Positions 5,107 through 6,435 of a DNA stretch of 6,435 nt are shown here, one piece after another. The stretch lies in the NCBI GenBank assembly GCA_016196505.1, contig JACPXO010000119.1, positions 1 to 6,435 on the forward strand, in the 5' to 3' direction. Source of the DNA: Candidatus Omnitrophota bacterium. Lineage in GTDB: Bacteria > Omnitrophota > Gorgyraeia > 2-02-FULL-51-18. Made by a program: the position numbers and the translations under genes. Within the stretch, counting starts at the first letter, position 1. Each line of letters begins with the position of its first letter. The notes under the pieces were generated by a model, which saw nothing but the letters and a program-made list of their open reading frames with translations, did not search any database and was not told the origin of the DNA.

Positions 5107-6435
5107 GTGGCTAAAACTATCCCGGAAAAAGAACTCGAATCGGTTACCATACGCTTCGCCGGCGACTCGGGCGATGGCATGCAGCTCACGGGCGATCAAT
5201 TCACGGATACCTCGGCCCTGATGGGTAATGATTACGCGACCTTGCCCGATTTTCCCGCCGAGATCCGCGCGCCCCAAGGGACGCTTCCGGGCGTCAGTAG
5301 TTTTCAGATCCAGTTCAGCCGGCGCGAAGTGTACACCGCCGGCGACGTGCCGGATGTCCTAGTCATCATGAACCCCGCAGCACTTCGCGTAAATCTCGGT
5401 GATCTGGTCAAAGGCGGGCTTCTCGTGGTGAATTCCGACTCTTTCACCGAGGAAAACCTGAAAAAAGCCGGCTGGAAGTCCGATCCCCTTTCCGACAACT
5501 CCCTCAAGGAGTATTCGGTGCTTCAAGTGCCCTTTTCGTCGCTCACCAAAAACGCGCTTCAGACCTCGAAGATCAAACCCAACGAGGTGGACCGCTGCAA
5601 AAATTTCTTCGCGCTCGGGCTCATGTTCTGGATCTACGGCCGTTCCTTGGAACACACGATCAAGTGGATCCACGAAAAATTTTCAAAGCGCCCCGAGATG
5701 GCCGAAGCCAATGTCATGGCCGTCAAAGCCGGCTATAATTACGGCGACATCACCGAAACGATCCCCTCACGGTACGTGGTGAAAAAAGCGGCTATCCGGC
5801 CCGGCACTTACCGTAAGATCACCGGCAACGAGGCCACCGCGCTCGGCATCATCGCGGCCAGTTGGCTTACCGGCAAAGAGGTGCTGTACGGCAGCTACCC
5901 CATCACGCCGGCGAGCAATATCCTGCATGAACTCGTCAAACGAAAAAATTTCGGGGTGAAAACTTTCCAGGCGGAGGATGAGATCGCCGCCTGCGGCGCG
6001 GCGCTTGGCGCTTCTTTCGGCGGGCAGATCGGGGTCACCGCTACGAGCGGCCCCGGCGTCTGCTTGAAATCCGAGATGATAAACCTCGCCGTGATGGCGG
6101 AACTGCCGCTGGTGATCCTCAATGTTCAAAGGGGCGGGCCTTCCACGGGGCTCCCGACTAAAACCGAGCAGTCGGACCTTTTGCAAGCCGCCTTTGGCCG
6201 GAACGGCGATTCGCCCGTCGTGGTGATCGCAAGCTCCACTCCCTCGAATTGTTTTGATTATACCCTCGAAGCCATACGCATCGCTCTCAAATATATGACC
6301 CCCGTTTTCTTCCTTTCGGACGGGTACCTGGCCAACGGCTCGGAGCCATGGCGTCTGCCGAAGCTCGAGGAACTCTCTCTGATCAAGGTCGAACACCCCA
6401 AAACCTGGGAGGGTCCCTTCACGCCTTTCCTCCGG
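5107..6435 (+). CDS. korA: 2-oxoacid:ferredoxin oxidoreductase, fused gamma-alpha subunit (KorA type), cut by window edge
   Basis: 443 residues are visible from a GTG start and the frame is open to the right edge; the family is usually about 560-620 residues. Residues 15-200 form the gamma (POR_C-like) domain with RFAGDSGDGMQLTGDQF near the start. Residues 240-443 form the alpha pyrimidine-binding domain, with GNEATALG (240-247), YPITPAS (264-270), FQAEDEIAACGAALGAS (288-303) and PTKTEQSDLLQAAFGRNGDSP (350-370, given in part as PTKTEQSD). That last motif is characteristic of the two-subunit KorAB/2-oxoglutarate type. With a beta subunit carrying TPP and a [4Fe-4S] cluster it would oxidise a 2-oxoacid with CoA to acyl-CoA, CO2 and reduced ferredoxin, or run in reverse. 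The beta gene (korB) would be expected just beyond the window. Exact substrate (2-oxoglutarate, pyruvate, branched-chain) is not decided by this part. Confidence 0.92.
   Translation, partial: MAKTIPEKELESVTIRFAGDSGDGMQLTGDQFTDTSALMGNDYATLPDFPAEIRAPQGTLPGVSSFQIQFSRREVYTAGDVPDVLVIMNPAALRVNLGDLVKGGLLVVNSDSFTEENLKKAGWKSDPLSDNSLKEYSVLQVPFSSLTKNALQTSKIKPNEVDRCKNFFALGLMFWIYGRSLEHTIKWIHEKFSKRPEMAEANVMAVKAGYNYGDITETIPSRYVVKKAAIRPGTYRKITGNEATALGIIAASWLTGKEVLYGSYPITPASNILHELVKRKNFGVKTFQAEDEIAACGAALGASFGGQIGVTATSGPGVCLKSEMINLAVMAELPLVILNVQRGGPSTGLPTKTEQSDLLQAAFGRNGDSPVVVIASSTPSNCFDYTLEAIRIALKYMTPVFFLSDGYLANGSEPWRLPKLEELSLIKVEHPKTWEGPFTPFLR

Noticed and set aside
4615..5277. Open reading frame of 220 codons on the minus strand
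   Set aside because: It lies antisense to the CBS gene and the start of korA, both of which have clear family motifs. Its His/Arg-rich composition is typical of an antisense shadow.
5767..6396. Open reading frame of 209 codons on the minus strand
   Set aside because: It lies entirely antisense to the conserved alpha domain of korA and shows no recognisable motif.

Overview
The window reads as chromosomal DNA of an uncultured bacterium with moderately high GC content. The coding density is high, with short gaps and overlapping genes, and the MEP isoprenoid pathway is present. IspH is of the long type seen in cyanobacteria and plants, and a 2-oxoacid:ferredoxin oxidoreductase points to low-potential ferredoxin metabolism. 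No phylogenetic marker such as rRNA is present. A candidate phylum such as Omnitrophota is a weak guess from overall resemblance, not a conclusion.

Layout. Positions 1-2558 hold a minus-strand gene cluster that reads right to left: a small Cys/Met-rich membrane protein, ispG, a fatty acid desaturase and the start of a secreted SYLF-domain protein that runs off the left edge. Gaps are 5 nt, a 4-nt overlap and 28 nt, and a promoter-like site lies just upstream at 2603-2633. Positions 2675-2749 encode tRNA-Phe(GAA), also on the minus strand. Positions 2750-2993 are non-coding and unusually structured. They hold a perfect 40-bp palindrome inside a longer hairpin, a second long imperfect hairpin directly next to it, and a 12-bp copy of the tRNA 5' end. 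Positions 2994-4520 hold a second minus-strand operon of ispH followed 3 nt later by an ArsC/Spx-family thioredoxin-fold protein. An 88-nt divergent intergenic region follows. A plus-strand operon then begins with a two-CBS-domain protein (4609-5088) and, 18 nt later, the alpha subunit of a 2-oxoacid:ferredoxin oxidoreductase (KorA type, GTG start at 5107), which runs off the right edge.

How the genes may work together. IspG and IspH are the last two enzymes of the MEP pathway and give IPP and DMAPP. Both are [4Fe-4S] enzymes fed by ferredoxin or flavodoxin. The KorA-type enzyme next door is a source of reduced ferredoxin, and bacterial desaturases of this class commonly take electrons from ferredoxin too. 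The CBS protein could tune the oxidoreductase to adenylate levels. A membrane and redox theme (isoprenoids, lipid desaturation, a lipid-binding SYLF protein, a Cys-rich membrane peptide, a CxxC protein) is consistent across the window, but the functional linkage is inference. I did not find a clear novel defence or mobile system. The most unusual parts are the structured repeat region beside tRNA-Phe and the small Cys/Met-rich membrane protein heading the ispG operon.
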